33,083 bases of DNA from Lingula anatina (GCF_001039355.2 NW_019775460.1:138091-171173); one strand, 5' to 3'; counted from the stretch's first letter, positions 20,339 to 30,577 are shown. Notes: generated from the letters alone by a model not told the origin. Program-made: numbers and translations.

Positions 20339-21477
20339 ATGAGATGCGAAGGTTTATCTGAGGGTGAATGCCCAGGAAGGAGAAGCGGCGATTACGTAAA
20401 ACTTTGCCAAGGAGACTTGATGCTATGCAAACAATGCGAACAGACACGCTTCCCCATAATCGCAAAAGCCCCACAAGCTGAAGTATCACCTATAGATTTG
20501 ACCTCAGAATATCCGGAGGAAGATCTAGATACTTTAAGTTTTGACGAAAACTCAGATTTTAGTCAAGACATCACAGATAAAAAACAGGTGCAAGAAGAAA
20601 GAACCCACCGACAAAACGTAGAGGACGTCCCCGTAAAATTATACAAACGTATACGAAAACGATAAACAATCGGCCAGAAAGCAATCAGATTGATGCCTTA
20701 ATAAATAACATCAGTTCCTTAACCAGCGAAATAAAAAACATGAAGGACGATTTTGATAAAAGGATTGACTCTCTCGCTAATACATTGGAGGCCCGCATTG
20801 TTGACCACGTCACACGAAGCGTCAAGCAAGTAATAGAAACAGAAATAAATCAAATTAGGACCGATTTTGATCTGGAAATTGAATCGATGAAGCGAGACAT
20901 ACATTATCTTGAAAAATCCTATGCGGAAGCTGTAAAAGAGAACAAAAGCGGTTGGGACCGATCAAAAAACATTGTCATCCGTAACCTGCCTACCGGAGAA
21001 AACGAAAACGTGACAAATAAAGTAAATTGTTTAATAAGCGATGATTTGAAATTGAGAGATGTGACCAGATTATCTGCAGTGCGAAAAGCCCCTTTCAATG
21101 AAAATAAATCGGGGATTGTGATAGCAACATGCCCTTCAGTTGAAGCTAAAAAGAAAATTCTGACAAATAAAAGATACTTAAAAGATTCAAGGAACTTTAG
21201 CAACGTCTTTCTTGACCACGATCTGCCCAAGGAAGAAAGGATTCTGACCTCAAATCTAAAGGCAATAGTGGACGCAGTTAGCAGAGATGAATGGAGATTA
21301 TCGGGAAGTTGGATACAGAAAATAACCGCAAATCCAGACCAACGCCCTAACCCAGCCCCTTACAATAACCGCGGCCAAAATGGACATCGTCAAAAACCCG
21401 TGAATCCGAATGGAAGCAGCCGACATAATCACGGAGGAAATAACCCCAGTAACGGGAATAATAGTAATCGCCACTAG
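20339..21477 (+). pseudogene. LINE ORF1 (one frameshift): Cys-rich, AT-hook, coiled coil, RRM
   Basis: ATG at 20339. A Cys-rich N-terminus (RCEGLSEGECPG, KLCQGDLMLCKQCEQ) resembles a zinc-binding or PHD-like module and is followed by an acidic stretch. The frame shifts within the A6 run near 20579-20584. The new frame immediately encodes an AT-hook (RRGRPRK, 20617-20637), then a helical coiled-coil region (SSLTSEIKNMKDDFDKRIDS onward). An RRM-like domain follows (KNIVIRNLPTGENENVTNKV ... SGIVIATCPS ... VFLDHDLPKEER), as in LINE ORF1 RNA chaperones, and then an Asn/Gly/Pro-rich tail (NGSSRHNHGGNNPSNGNNSN) to TAG. ORF1 proteins bind the LINE RNA. The RRM call is firm; the zinc module is tentative because the metal ligands are not all obvious. 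Confidence 0.75.
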
Positions 21478-21492
21478 GATTCTCTCCGGCTA

Positions 21493-24400
21493 GGTTTCTG
21501 GCACGTCAACGGGTGCATGGTCTCCGCATATGAACGAAAATGTTGATTTTAGACAACCCGTTTTGAAGAAAATGAAATTTGATATCTTATGTCTCTGTGA
21601 AACCTTTTTGAGAAAGGAAGAAATCATTAATATTAACAATTTTATCTGTCTTAGTAAAAACCGTTCATCATCTCACATTAGAGCCAGACGGGGCGCCGGA
21701 GGAGTAGCATGCTTAATAAAGCGTCCATATTTAGTGTTAGCATTCTTGATGATAGTGTAGATGATATACTCTGGGTTAAGTTCCAAGCAAAACAGTCTGA
21801 TCTTGTTATGTGCTTGTGTATATGTTACCTACCCCCAGTAGGGAGCTCTAGACCTTCAGACTCTCACTTATTCTTTACAACGCTCACTCGCCAGCTCCAT
21901 GAATACCAAAAAGTGGGTTTTATAACCATCTGTGGTGATTTTAATGCACGAACAGGCAATCTAAGTGATTTTATAGAAGGGGTGGATGAAATCCCTCACC
22001 GAGAAAATGTTGACTGCACCGAAAACGGCTTTGGTGACCAATTAATTGATTTTTGTGTGGACTGTAATATATGCATGTTAAATGGCCGAATTGGAAAAAG
22101 CAACACATTTACGAAAGGGAGGTCAGTCGTGGACTATGTGTTAGCACCTCATGAACAATTATCCCTATACGAGGACTTTCAGATACATACAATGTCAGAC
22201 TTAATATCAGAACTCCAGCTGTCAACGCCTCTATCAGTACCAGATCATTCTTTGTTAAACTGGACGATTGACCTGAGAAAATCTGGTGTAAAACTACCAG
22301 TATTAGATGAACCAAATCAAGAAAATCACTGTGTTATTAACATTAATAATTTCCCCGACAATTTCTTATGCTCAAGACAAGGAGCGTGCGAACAACTCCA
22401 CGAATGTATGAATCGCATCGAGAATCAACTAGAAAATCGAAACGATGTCAATGCGGCGTACGCGGAATTTGAACACTATTTACACAATGAATTGAAGAAA
22501 AGAGGTTTGTTACGACAAAGCCACAGCAATGCAAAACGTCACAAATCAAAATCAAAACCCTATTGGAATGATGAATTACAAAATCAGTGGAATAAAGCCT
22601 GTGATGCGGAACGAGCTTGGTTAAAATGTTCGACGCCTCAACGTAAAAATACTTTGAAATCTGTATATTGTACCGAGCGCAAGAGTTTCGACAGGCTACA
22701 TAGAAAATACAAGCGTAATTTCCAACGGAATAAGCAGATGGAGATGCATGATAAATTAATTTCTAACTCTCAGGGATTTTGGAGAGACATAGGGAAAATC
22801 GGCATTGCAAATAACAGAAAATGTAAAATCCCAACTGAGGTGATAGACCGCGACGGCTCTCTCCTAACAGGAATGGATAATGTTTTGAGCGAATGGAGAT
22901 CCCAGTATGAGTGTTTATACAATGTTAATAATAATGTCACGGATTTTGATGAAAATCATTTCAGCACAATTCTCAGCAGGCTCGAAAACGATGACTTCCA
23001 TCCTATGCACGATGCAAATATCCTGAACCGACCAATACGACGAGATAAAGTTGCGGAGGCAGTAAATAATGCTAAAATGCGTAAGGCTGCCGGCATTGAT
23101 GCAATCCCGGCAGAAGCATTAAAGAATGAAGTTTGCGTCGAGCTTCTGCATAAGATAATCAGTGCATGCTTCGAAAAAGGCGTAGTCCCAGATATTTGAA
23201 AACCGGATTGCTGAATCCAATAGAAAAACCAAATGGGACGGACCCACATAAACCTTTAACTTACCGAGGTATAACATTAATTTCAGTACCGTGCAAGATT
23301 TACGGCGATATATTAAATAAACGCTTAACTGCGTGGCTTGAGAGTACGCCCTACTTGGCGGATGAACAAAACGGCTTCAGAAAGGACAGGAGCTGCGAGG
23401 ATCATGTCCACACCTTATACAGCATCTTAGATAACAGAATAAAATCTAAAAAGCAAACTTTTGCCTGCATTATTGGCCTGCAAAAGGCGTTTGACAGTTT
23501 AAACAGGCATTGCTTGTGGTTTAAATTGAAACAACTGGGGATAAATGGATCGTTTTACCAAGCAATTATTTCCATGTATGACAATGTCACCGGCCGTATA
23601 CGACTAAATGGGTCATTAACCGAACCTTTTAAAATTACACGTGGTGTCAAGCAAGGATGTTTGCTGTCGCCAGCATTATTTGGGATTTATATAAATGACC
23701 TAGCAGACTCTTTGCGTGAGGCAAATCTTGGTATTGACATCGATGGAACAACAATTAACCTTCTTATGTATGCTGATGACATTGTTGTCGTGGCTGAAAA
23801 TGAAGACAATCTTCAGAAAATGCTGGACCTTGTTTCTGCTTGGTGTTACAAATGGAGACTTCAGCTTAATTCATCAAAAACGAATGTGATTCATTTCCGT
23901 GCAAAATCAGTTGAAAAATCTAACTTTGAGTTTATATGTGGAAAGCAAAGACTTGAAATGGTCGATAAATATAAATATCTCGGCATTTGGCTAACAGAAC
24001 ACCTGGACTTAACGTATGCTGTAAGGGAACTGGCCAAAACAGCCAGTAGATCACTTGGCGTCTTGACAGCAAAATATTTTGAAAGCTGTGGCATGACTTA
24101 TGCCGTTTTCACACAACTATATAAGTCTTCAGTAGAACCAGTTTTAATGTACTATGCGTCATTATGGGGACAAAAAGAATATCGATTTGTCAACAATGTT
24201 CAAACTCGCGCGATGCGTATCTTCCTTGGCGTAACCAAAACGACGTCTAATGTGGCAAAGCAGGGTGACATGGGGTGGATGCCTAGCCTAGCAGTTCAAC
24301 ACATAGAAGTGTTCAGATACTATTGTAGACTTAAAAATGTAAACAACGACCGCATTTTTAGTAAAGTTTTTTTAAAATTAAAATTAAAATTGGTCAGTAA

Positions 24401-24954
24401 AGCAGAAACGCTCTTGGGGTGTGAAAACCATTAAACTTCTCACTCAATATAAACTGAACAGCATGTTAAGCAATGAGTCTTATGTATTTACAAACGCTAA
24501 AAAAGAGATTAGAAGGTCTCTTTTTCAATTTTACGAACAGAAATGGTTTTGTAAATTGTGGAATGACAAAGGAAACCCCAATGGAAATAAACTGAGACAT
24601 TATAGATCCTTCAAAAAAGATTTGAAAACGGAGACATATCTTCACTGTGCAATGCCAAGACCTTACCGTAGCGTTTTAGCTAAGTTGCGCTGTGGCAGTC
24701 TACCTTTACATGTAGAATCCGGCCGTTTTATACGAACCCCTTTAAATGAAAGACTATGTTTTTATTGCGATAGAAAAAATACAGATTTACGACAAGAACT
24801 TTTAGATCAATGTCACTATCTTAATCCATGTTTTAGCAATTATAGTGATACAGAAAAATGTGTTTTTATTATGAATTGCGAATACCAGTTTTTATTAGCT
24901 AAGACAGTTTTTAAAATGGATAAAAGACGGAAATCGTTTAACTGTGTCTCATAA
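21493..24954 (+). pseudogene. LINE ORF2: AP endonuclease and reverse transcriptase, broken
   Basis: The endonuclease starts GFWHVNG (21493), shifts before 21545 to the frame with DILCLCETFL, and shifts again near 21720-21735. It then continues with GDFNARTG, TFTKGRSVVDYVL and a PDHSLL block where SDH is usual. The reverse transcriptase has KAAGIDAIPAEAL, a one-base deletion near 23197-23199, YRGITLISVPCKIYG, NGFRKDRS and motif A FACIIGLQKAFDSL, whose first catalytic Asp is Gly (GGC, 23475-23477). It continues with motif B GVKQGCLLSPALF, motif C YADD (23769-23780) and YKYLGIWL. One more shift near 24390-24434 leads to a C-terminal domain with LCFYC and LLDQC; the usual His of the zinc motif is replaced. 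At least four shifts and the motif A change make it inactive. Confidence 0.85.
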
Positions 24955-25069
24955 GCCAAATATGGCTGGGTATTTTAATTAGTAGTTTATTTTATACTGT
25001 TTTTTGTATTTTATGTTTTAAGAATATGCGACACTTTAATAAATAAATAAATATATATGTTTGTTTTAG

Positions 25070-25746
25070 CAGGTTAGAATACCAGACGACCTCCGAGATA
25101 CCCACTGTGAACAGCAAAACATCGCCGTCTGTTTCTTTATTGAATTGGGGACCATGACTATTTCTGGGTAGAACACTGTAACCGCTCGACTTTCTATATT
25201 GAGGTCAGATTTCACCTGTAGTCAAAACATAGTCTACAGACATCCAGAAGAGGCCAACGACGAGGCGCGTGCCGCGTCTAGAGTGACACGGTTCATTGAC
25301 ATCGTCAGTATTTAGGGTGTATACCGCACTGGTGCCAAAACACCAATGGTAGTCATGAACGAAAACCTGAACCAGATCAAATAAAGGAATAATCTGGGAA
25401 CCACTTGCCTATCATTTGATAGGGGGCACCTTCGGAACAATATTAGGTTGCATGGTGAGATTGCCGGTTCACAGAGCACTTTTAATAACAGATGAATTAC
25501 AGAACCAAGGGAATGAGCAGCTACCCTGGTCATCAGAATCGCCACATTCCAACCGCATAGACAATATGTGGGTAGGCCATTCTTGCCGAATCAACGGCCT
25601 ACATGTCCTACAACAGTATTGGACCAAAATGGACAATTTTTGACCGATGCCTAAAATGTTATTTCTGTTTGAACTCTAAAAAACTATCCCAAGGAATGTC
25701 TTGCCGCTTGAGAGAGCTGGTAACAGCCAGAAGAGGCAAGTCGTAA
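25070..25746 (+). pseudogene. Tc1/mariner transposase relic, copy B
   Basis: Same blocks as copy A, in the same broken frames: RRPPRYPL, FWVEH, FYIEVRFHL, then a short deletion. TKTPMVV-type and VHRALLITDELQNQGNEQLP follow, then WSSESPHSNRIDNMW (resembling SPDLNPIEHLW) and the C-terminal LSQGMSCRLRELVTARRGKS with TAA at 25744. It is truncated at the 5' side at the unit boundary. Catalytic blocks one and two are lost. Confidence 0.75.
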
Positions 25747-26152
25747 CAGCGATAGTTACTGTGACTAGACACTGACATGAGGGTCCTTTGTGGAGCGTGT
25801 AACTCTTTTACAGACGATAATTTGGAAAGTATGGAGATCCAAAATATCTCTTTTAATGGATGTCGTATGACATAGAATAAACAATGTATTTCTGTTTGCT
25901 TCATTGTCGAATTCATTCAATAAATTGATATCATCATGACATCAAAGAGATAATTTAAAGTTATTAAAACACTATTTTAATCTCCTCATTTTCATTTATC
26001 AGTCAGCAAAATAGGAAAAAAACTAATGAAAAATGATTTGGAAAAAATTCTATAGTAACTGTCATTTCTGTAGTAATCATAGGGAAACGCTATTTTCCAC
26101 AAAAAAATTCTTAGCTAAATAGAGGTCAACAGCGTACGCCTCTACAACAAAC

Positions 26153-26248
26153 CTTTGCCCGTTCAGCAGCATTTATGTGATTAGTCTCCTCTAGGTCTTG
26201 TATTCTCCCATTTAGCCTTCTTCTTTCATTGTCATGTTCTTCTTTTTG
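26153..26248 (-). CDS. GBP-like gene, 32-codon coiled-coil exon (unit B)
   Basis: Minus strand. 96 nt in phase 0, with the same acceptor and donor as 19099-19194. It begins QKEEHDNERRRLNGRIQDLE and ends ETNHINAAERAK. Unit C carries the same residues at the ETNHIN..ER positions, so unit A is the diverged copy. The reading frame and both splice sites are intact. In transcript order it lies between the 61-codon exon of unit B and that of unit A, so a transcript using all copies would alternate 61-32-61-32 codons. Confidence 0.7.
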
Positions 26249-26402
26249 CTAAAATGGTCGTAATTGGAATATCATTAAAACACATTTTATCATTCAAATA
26301 ATTTTAATTCTGCACATAACACCTGAGATTCATGCTATTATTTATAATTTTCTATTTTACTTTATAATACGTCGAAAGAAGGAAGTCTCATACGGCTCTA
26401 AC

Positions 26403-26585
26403 CTTCCTAAGAGCTGTTTCGTGATTTTGGGACACTTTCTCCAAATCTTTTTTATACTTAGTCTCCTTCCTTGCAGATTCATCGCAAAGGTATTGAAGTT
26501 CCTTGCTCTGTTTTTCCAACTTCAAATCTGACATCTCTTGCTTTTTCTTAGCTTTAGCCACATCCCTTTGTAATTCTTCGATTTG
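26403..26585 (-). CDS. GBP-like gene, 61-codon coiled-coil exon (unit B)
   Basis: Minus strand. Identical over 183 nt to 19349-19531, with the same acceptor (tttcttgtag) and donor (AAG|GTTAGA), phase 0 at both edges. Being intact and unchanged, it is a usable duplicate exon. Inclusion would lengthen the coiled coil by 61 residues without changing frame. A very recent duplication, gene conversion or purifying selection could explain the identity. Confidence 0.75.
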
Positions 26586-26754
26586 CTACAAGAAAGAGGA
26601 CTGGTAAAATTACTTATAAAAAATCAGCAAAGCTGTCGAATTTACAGACAAAAACCACAAAATATAATGGTGCATAGAAAAGCTAATTTTGTAGATTTTA
26701 ATCCGATATTGCATAATGACATCATTAACATAAACTATTATTACCAAATATAAA

Positions 26755-27432
26755 AGTCATAATAACTCTTCGTTTGGCCAAAATTGGATTTTCCTGAAGT
26801 AAACGGCAATATTCCCTTACTTACCAATAGTCAACGACCCCATTCCTGCATTCAGAGTTAGTCTAGGTTTTTTTCCTAAACGCTTGTTTTTTTTTTTTTT
26901 TTGTTTAAATCTCTTAAGAGATTTTAACTGACGGGGCCTCTCTGACATTGCTTAGGCACGCGATATCGAGCGGGGTTTTCTGGTGACCTACTTTAAACCG
27001 CGGGAAAAGCAGACAACAACAACACTTTATTACAATAAAAAAGATTCATACGATATAATCGTCTTATTGCTCAGATTGCATTCATATCTACAATGTGTGC
27101 AGTTCTGGGCCTTTTGTTATCCGACACACTGTACAAAAACTCGCAACTTACGTCTGAGGATTGCGTCATGCGCCTGCTATATCTCTTCCAGCCAAATGTT
27201 ATTTGGTCTCGAATGAACGCGAGAATCCGCGTGACACGCCAAAGTCCTTGGCAACGGATGCCTTGGTGACCGGGAAGAAAGGCACCGAAAACCCTAGTGA
27301 CAAGCACAGTTTTTAGTTTTTATAGAATAACAGCCTTTTTAGTGGTGAAATGCAATATAATATATTTCCATGCGTTGTTTAGAATGTATTTCTTGCGGAA
27401 TTTTGAATCTCAAAGGAAGAGTTATTATTGCC
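26755..27432. mobile_element. Unidentified 678-bp TIR element in unit B
   Basis: Absent from the matching site of unit A (ccaaatattaagcatgc). The ends share ATAATAACTCTTC-TTTG as inverted repeats (left agtcataataactcttcgtt, right complement ggcaataataactcttcctt). TAAA lies at the left edge and TTAA at the right, suggesting a TTAA-type duplication. The interior encodes NSQLTSEDCVMRLL on the plus strand. A partial inverted relative lies at 29210-29540. It contains a poly-T run at 26887-26902. I do not recognise the protein. Confidence 0.65.
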
Positions 27433-27842
27433 TTAAGCATGCACACTATGATACACAAAGATGCTGAGGATATGTAACTAGCATACGACTTCAGGCCCCA
27501 GATAGTTGTAATTTCACAAAATAAAACTGCATAACTTCAGGCAAATTACCTATTCAGAATGGTTTTCAGACTCAAGCTATTTATTATTCCCAAGGGTAAG
27601 AATAACCCCTACAAGGGCAGTAGAAAAACGATGGCACGATGTTCACCTGTGTTGATTGTTTATTTGTTTGTTGTTTGTTGACGTCAGGTTTGGGCTACTA
27701 TGGCTGACAATAGAGTGTGTCAATAGTGAACAGCAAGCATTTTCTAGATTTTTTGTGTGCTATGTCTCGTAGTGAAATACGTCAACAAAGGAGAATGTTT
27801 TATAAACAAATCTTGATGTTTATAGCCTACACATTGAATTAC
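27433..27842. other. Non-coding tail of unit B
   Basis: Closely matches 19700-20108 of unit A, with a few substitutions and a short deletion. No exon is visible. Confidence 0.7.
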
Positions 27843-27862
27843 TTTTAATGTGTTTGTTTTAG

Positions 27863-28550
27863 CAGGTTAGAGTACCAGACGACCTCCGAGGTACCCACTG
27901 TTAACAGCAAAACATCGTCGTCTGTTTCTTTAATGAATTGGGGACCATGATCGTTTCTGGGTAGAACACTGAAACCGCTCGACGTTCTTTATTGAGGTCA
28001 GATTTCACCTCTACCGCCCAACTAGTCAAAACATAGTCTACAGACATCCAGAAGAGGCCAACGACGAAGCGCGTGCCGCGTCTAAAGTGACACGGGTCAT
28101 TGACATCGTCAATACTTGGAGTGGATACCGCATTGGTGCCAAAACACCAATGGTAGTTATGAACGAAAACCTGAACCAGGTCAAGTAAAGGAATAATCTG
28201 GGAACCACTTGCCTATCATTTGATAGGGGGCACATTCGGAACAATTTTAGGTTGCATGGTGAGATTGCCGGTTCACAGAACACTTTTAATAACAGATACG
28301 TTACAGAACCAAGGGAATGAGCAGCTACCCTGGTTATCAGAACCGCCACATTCCAACCGCATAAAAAATATGTGGGAGGCCATTATTCGCCTAATCAAAG
28401 GCCTACATGTCCTACAACAAAACTGGACCAAAATGGACAATTTTTGACCGATGCCTGAAATGTCATTCCTGACTGAATTGTAAAAACCTATACCAAGGAA
28501 TGCCTTGCCGCTTGAGAGAGCTGGTAACAGCCAGAAGAGGCAAGTCGTAA
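27863..28550 (+). pseudogene. Tc1/mariner transposase relic, copy C
   Basis: Blocks as in copies A and B. They include RRPPRYPLLTAKHRRLFL (with no stop where A and B have one), FWVEH, FFIEVRFHLYRPTS, then KTPMVVMNENLNQV. VHRTLLITDTLQNQGNEQLP, WLSEPPHSNRIKNMWEAIIR and a C-terminal CRLRELVTARRGKS with TAA at 28548 follow. It keeps the end of the SPDLNPIE-like region in the best form. It is still inactive. Confidence 0.75.
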
Positions 28551-28967
28551 CAGCGACCGTTACTGTGACTAGACACTGACATGAGGGTCCTTTGTGGAGC
28601 GTGTAACTCTTTTACAGACTATTTGGAAAGTATGGAGATCCAAAATATCTCTTTTAATGGATGTCGTATGACATAGAATAAACCATGTATTTCTGTTTGC
28701 TTCATTGTCGAATTCAATCAATGAATTGATATCATCATGACATCAAAGAGATAATTTAAAGTTATTAAAATACTATTTTAATCCTCACTTTCATTTATCA
28801 GTAGAGCAAAAAAAAAAAAAAAAAAAAAAAAAACAACTAATGAAAAATTATTTGGAAAAAAAATTCTATATTAACTGTCAATTCTGTAGTAATCATAGGG
28901 AAACGCTATTTTCCACAAAAAATTCTTCGCTAAATAGAGGTCAACAGCGTACGCCTCTACAACAAAC

Positions 28968-29065
28968 CTTTGCCCGTTCAGCAGCATTTATGTGATTAGT
29001 CTCCTCTAGGTCTAGTATTTTCCCATTTAGCATTTTTCTTTCATTGTCATGTTCTTTTTTTTTTG
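28968..29065 (-). pseudogene. Broken 32-codon coiled-coil exon (unit C)
   Basis: Homologous to 19099-19194 and 26153-26248, but 98 nt long. The A/G tract after the acceptor is ten A's instead of eight bases, a 2-nt insertion that shifts the frame and soon gives a stop. The splice sites (ttag, GTTTGT) survive. The 61-codon partner exon is missing from this unit. Inclusion in a transcript would truncate the protein. Confidence 0.75.
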
Positions 29066-29209
29066 CTAAGATGGTCGTAATTGGAATATCATTAAAACAC
29101 ATTTTATCATTCAAATAATTTCAATTCTACACATAACACCTAAGATTCATGCTATTATTTATTATTTTCTATTTTACTTTAAAATACGTTGAACGCAGGA
29201 AGTCTCATA

Positions 29210-29540
29210 GAAATATATCATATTGCATTTTATCACTCAAACGGCTGTTATTGTAGAAAAAGTAAAATCTGTGCTTGTCAGTTGGGCTTTTGATGCCTTT
29301 CTTCCCTGTCGTCAGGGCATGCGTTGTCAATGACGTTGGGGTGTCACGCTTAATCTCGCGTTCATTCGAGACTAAACCAATAAATGGCGGCATAAGAAAG
29401 CAGACGCATGATGCAATCCTCAGACGTAAGTTGCGAGTTATTGTACAGTGCGTTGTAAACGAAAAGTCCAGAACTGAACACATTGCCGTTTACTCCAGGA
29501 AAACCAATTTTTGGCCTAAACGAAGAGTTAAAGTATGAGT
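29210..29540 (-). mobile_element. Inverted partial copy of the unit B element
   Basis: Read on the minus strand it matches 26755-27360: actcttcgttt...ggcc at the end (29521-29540), then NNSQLTSEDCIMRLLSYAA, then the aagcacag...aatgcaatat block. It sits exactly at the truncated end of unit C, so its insertion or a deletion at its edge removed the rest of the unit. Confidence 0.65.
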
Positions 29541-29849
29541 CCCCCCAAAATAAAATTACTTGCCACAAGCACGCGTTTCATTACATAAAAAATTTACTGC
29601 TTATCTACCGATTCGGTACGTTGCGTACGAGCCAAAGATCGTCGAGAATGCATTGCTGTTTAAATGCCCTTATTTATACAGCCAGAGACCTGGACAGATC
29701 GAGCCAAACTACGTGTGCATTGAAATGCTGAGTTTGCGACACATAATTCTGTGTTGGGGAGGTTAAACCGTGGCTGGAGTCGTAAATTCGCTCCCTAATT
29801 TAACACTGCCGTTACAAAACGGCAATAATCGTTTATGAGCGCTGTCTTA
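29541..29849. other. Non-coding, nothing identified
   Basis: Two overlapping plus-strand open frames (29560-29766) have no recognisable domain or splice context. They may be further transposon-derived sequence. Confidence 0.45.
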
Positions 29850-30074
29850 GAACCCATTCCCATAGATGTTAGATCGATCTATCCCTATGGGGAGTCTCAC
29901 TAGATTACTGTCAGCTTAGCGGGCTTAAACGTCTGTCCCGCCTACTAAAAGCTATAAGGGGGTAATTAACTATGGTGCGCGCTCGGTTGACTGCAATTTA
30001 GCGTGAACCTCCAGGGAGTTAGGTCGATCTAATTCTAAATCTCTGGATCGATCTAAAGCTCTGGGAATGCACCT
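29850..30074. mobile_element. Harbinger-like MITE, copy 2 (225 bp)
   Basis: Ends GAACCCATTCCCATAGATGT and (right complement) AGGTGCATTCCCAGAGCTTT. Flanked by TTA on both sides (29847-29849, 30075-30077). Same interior as copies 1 and 3, with more substitutions and a short insertion near the right end. Confidence 0.85.
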
Positions 30075-30205
30075 TTAGTGTGTAATTTTAACTCTAAAGA
30101 ATGAGCTACTGCACTAAATTTATCTTAGCTCCAAGGAGACAGGAATATTGTCCCCAGTACTGATAAGTACATGTTCGGATAGTCGGAGAATAGGTGTTAG
30201 TACTG

Positions 30206-30282
30206 GTACAGGTAGATGGAATGAATGTCACCTGTACAAAGTAATGGGGAATGGAGTATGCTTCCTAGTTCTCTCGCATTCT
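30206..30282. repeat. Dispersed repeat, copy 2
   Basis: Partner of 5374-5450 in the same orientation. The best-conserved block is atgtcacctgtacaaagtaa. Confidence 0.65.
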
Positions 30283-30577
30283 TGTCACATCAGCATAAAC
30301 GCAATCGATGTGCTCACTTAGAATTCTAATCATCAAGCTTACAAGCTATTTGATAAATTGTCAAATGTACAGACAAAAAGCATAAAATAAGAATGCACAA
30401 AATAGGCATTAGCAATTCTGATGCACAATACATTATGCTTAACTGAAAAGTCTAAATTCGACTCCTATGCAAAAATTTGAATGTGTTTGTGCATAGTTTA
30501 TTTTCGAACATGTTCTGTATGTTAGTCCTATAAATCAGTCATTCAAATTTTATAGCGAATTATGACACGGTTATCAT

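Larger units (their letters stand above)
20109..25057 (+). mobile_element. Nearly full-length APE-type LINE, dead copy
   Basis: About 4.95 kb: a 5' UTR of about 230 bp, ORF1 (20339-21477), ORF2 (21493-24954), and a short 3' UTR ending in (AATA)n. Its ends are defined by comparison with the B/C unit junction at 27842-27851, which lacks it. No clear target duplication is visible, as is common in CR1/L2-type LINEs with microsatellite tails. It lacks an RNase H domain. The clade is undetermined; the motif set suggests the CR1/L2/Daphne group. It lies antisense in an intron of the GBP-like gene. Confidence 0.85.
25058..27842. repeat. Tandem segmental repeat, unit B
   Basis: Same order as unit A: Tc1 relic, 32-codon exon, 61-codon exon, non-coding tail. 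It begins tgtttgttttagcaggttag and is interrupted by a 678-bp insertion (26755-27432). It ends ...cctacacattgaattac and joins unit C through ttttaatg. Confidence 0.9.
27851..29209. repeat. Tandem segmental repeat, unit C (truncated)
   Basis: Tc1 relic and a damaged 32-codon exon, more diverged than A or B, with a poly-A insertion at about 28807-28833. It ends at agtctcata, just before the 61-codon exon would begin, where an inverted element fragment (29210-29540) takes over. Confidence 0.85.

Noticed and set aside
22956-23249. 97-codon minus-strand frame over the LINE
   Set aside because: A shadow of the ORF2 reverse transcriptase region, which has clear motifs on the plus strand.
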